From the NCBI GenBank assembly GCA_903848435.1, contig CAINGG010000363.1, positions 1 through 7,192 on the forward strand: DNA of 7,192 bases. Direction: 5' to 3'. The first letter of the stretch is position 1, and the number at the start of each line of letters is the position of its first letter. Made by a program: the position numbers and the translations under genes. The notes under the pieces are model-generated. The model saw only the letters and a list, made by a program, of their open reading frames with translations, had not been told where the DNA came from and searched no databases. Positions 6,140 through 7,192 of this stretch are shown here, piece by piece. The DNA comes from an uncultured Actinomycetes bacterium. Lineage in GTDB: Bacteria > Actinomycetota > Actinomycetes > S36-B12.

Positions 6140-6156
6140 AACGTGTGACTCACGTT
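6140..6156. repeat. inverted repeat between the SDR gene and the importer promoter
   Basis: AACGTG (6140-6145) and CACGTT (6151-6156) are perfect 6-bp arms around TGACT. The heptamer TGACTCA appears at 6146-6152 and again at 6128-6134, 18 bp apart. The arm begins 12 nt after the SDR stop codon, and on the minus strand the stem is followed by TCACTT, so it may be a weak terminator for the cupin/SDR transcript or an upstream regulator site for the importer. Neither role is established. Confidence 0.4.
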
Positions 6157-6168
6157 GACTGCGAGGCG

Positions 6169-6870
6169 CTAGGGAATCCGACCGTTCGCCGACCATCCGG
6201 CATCGACCGCCAGGACGACACCGGAGATGCCGGACGCCGCCTCGCTCGCGAGGAAGGCGACCGCGGCGGCGACCTCATCAGGCTGGACGATCCGTCCGCG
6301 CGGCGTGCCCGCGGTCCACGCGTCGTATCCGCTCGGCCAATCTGCCTCGAGCCCATCGCGGTCGACGAGCCCCGGCGCTACGGCGTTCGCACGAATCTGT
6401 CGAGGCCCGAGATCCAGGGCGAGCGAGCGCGTGAATGCCTCAAGGGCGGCCTTGGCCGCGGCGTAGGGAGCAGCAACGGGGAAGGCCACTGAGGCGGCGA
6501 GCGAAGAGATGTTGACCACGACCGACCCCGCGGGCATGTGCGGGATCACGGCGGAGGTGAGGCGCACCGCGCTGAGCAGGCTGGCGTCCAGCATCGAGGC
6601 CCAGCGCTGCGCGTCGAAGGGGCCCGACTCTCCGATCATCTGGTCCGCGGCGTTGTTGATGAGCACGTCGACGCGCCCGTGCTTCGCCACCGTGGCCTCC
6701 ACCATGTCTCGAACGTCGTCGTCGGAGGTGAGGTGCCCGCTCACGTCAGCGTCTCCTGGGCGGCGCGACTGACGGACGACCGCATCGCCCTGGGCCGCGA
6801 AGGCGCGGACGAGGGATTGCCCCAGGCCACCGGATGCCCCGGTGATCAGCACCACGCGCGGGCTAGCCAC
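6169..6870 (-). CDS. classical short-chain dehydrogenase/reductase (SDR)
   Basis: Cytoplasmic NAD(P)-dependent oxidoreductase, 233 residues, normal to slightly short for the classical SDR class. Rossmann motif TGASGGLG lies at 10-17, the NNAG-like motif NNAA at 72-75, catalytic Ser123 in NISS (120-123), and YAAAK with Tyr136 and Lys140; the PG after the active site is at 166-167. The end of beta-strand 2 reads VVRQSRRP (31-38), basic and without the Asp typical of NAD enzymes, so NADP(H) is likely. By position the usual fourth catalytic residue (Asn) appears to be Ser97. The start is GTG at 6870; it overlaps the upstream Cupin_5 gene by 8 nt, with a weak GGCGGA 7 nt before it. Substrate unknown: SDRs cannot be assigned from motifs alone, and neither neighbour points to a pathway. 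Cotranscribed with the cupin gene; link to the importer unproven. Confidence 0.93.
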   Translation of the reverse strand: MASPRVVLITGASGGLGQSLVRAFAAQGDAVVRQSRRPGDADVSGHLTSDDDVRDMVEATVAKHGRVDVLINNAADQMIGESGPFDAQRWASMLDASLLSAVRLTSAVIPHMPAGSVVVNISSLAASVAFPVAAPYAAAKAALEAFTRSLALDLGPRQIRANAVAPGLVDRDGLEADWPSGYDAWTAGTPRGRIVQPDEVAAAVAFLASEAASGISGVVLAVDAGWSANGRIP

Positions 6871-7192
6871 GGATCAGTCCGCCGATGGCGCCTGCGGCTT
6901 CGGGCCACGCGGTGAAGTCAGTGGACCGATCGGCCAGGGTGAAGCCGCTGAACGGGGGTGCCAGCGAGCAGACGACAAGGCTCCACTCCCCCGTCGTGCG
7001 CGATCCCTGCCAGGTGGCTGCGGGCACGAGCACCGCCGGAGACTGACCCCCGTCGACATCCGTGCCCAACGTGCGCGTCTCATGACGGCCATCCGGGTGC
7101 AGCAGGAGCATGTCGACCGCAGCACCCGCGACGTGCACCCACAGTTCGTCTTCACGCAGGACGTGCAGGGCACTGAAGTCATCCGGCGTCAG
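6863..7192 (-). CDS. Cupin_5 (DUF985) family protein, 5' end outside window
   Basis: The reading frame is open from the right edge to the TAG at 6863-6865, giving 109 residues with no start codon required inside the window; an internal GTG at 7138 is unlikely to be the true start because the family motif lies upstream of it. The protein begins LTPDDFSALHVLREDELWVHVAG, matching the 'FSaIHrL..dElWh...G' signature of Cupin_5, followed by DMLLLHPDG, a VLVPAATWQ segment (family VPaGvWf) and SLVVCSLAPPFSGFTLAD (family sLVgCtVaPGFdfedFel). These proteins adopt a small beta-barrel cupin fold; their biochemical role is poorly known. About 30-50 N-terminal residues are probably missing. The stop lies inside the start of the SDR gene, so the two are translationally coupled. 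Oddity: V-H replaces the usual W-H-F/W-H-Y after DELW. Confidence 0.85.
   Translation of the reverse strand: MTPDDFSALHVLREDELWVHVAGAAVDMLLLHPDGRHETRTLGTDVDGGQSPAVLVPAATWQGSRTTGEWSLVVCSLAPPFSGFTLADRSTDFTAWPEAAGAIGGLIRG

Noticed and set aside
6140..6156. CRP/GlxR-type site
   Set aside because: The arms do not follow TGTGA-N6-TCACA; spacing and flanking bases differ.

Overview
This is a high-G+C window in which every supported gene lies on the minus strand. Base composition, TANNNT-type -10 hexamers, a Cpa/Tad-type secretion ATPase of the 'GGTQAGKTT' kind and a Ser/Gly-rich lipoprotein linker suggest an actinobacterium. The genus cannot be told from the sequence.

Layout in the direction of transcription (right to left). 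First comes the 3' part of a Cupin_5 (DUF985) protein (6863-7192), overlapped by 8 nt by a classical short-chain dehydrogenase/reductase (6169-6870). A regulatory gap of about 190 bp follows. Then comes a four-gene ABC importer of the BMP / purine-nucleoside type: a lipoprotein binding protein (4914-5978), a long permease (3708-4823), a short permease (2737-3711) and a double-cassette ATPase (1211-2734). After a gap of about 200 bp, the 5' part of a CpaF/TadA ATPase gene for Flp-type pilus assembly (1-1013) runs off the left edge.

The importer genes should work as one machine. The lipoprotein captures a ligand outside the membrane (nucleosides, by family), the two unlike permeases form the channel, and the ATPase powers import with one intact and one degenerate nucleotide site. 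The last three genes are tightly coupled: a 4-nt ATGA overlap, then a 2-nt gap. The binding-protein gene is separated from them by an 18-bp perfect hairpin, which would give much more binding protein than channel, and a second small hairpin covers the ribosome binding site of the first permease.

The two intergenic gaps hold most of the unexplained structure. There are candidate promoters for cpaF and for the importer, mutually exclusive hairpins in the binding-protein leader, and TCACG direct repeats at about one helical turn upstream of both cpaF and the importer. I see no RNA genes, mobile elements, CRISPR arrays or phage genes, and no convincing undescribed system. The gene content is ordinary; the non-coding control elements deserve the second look.
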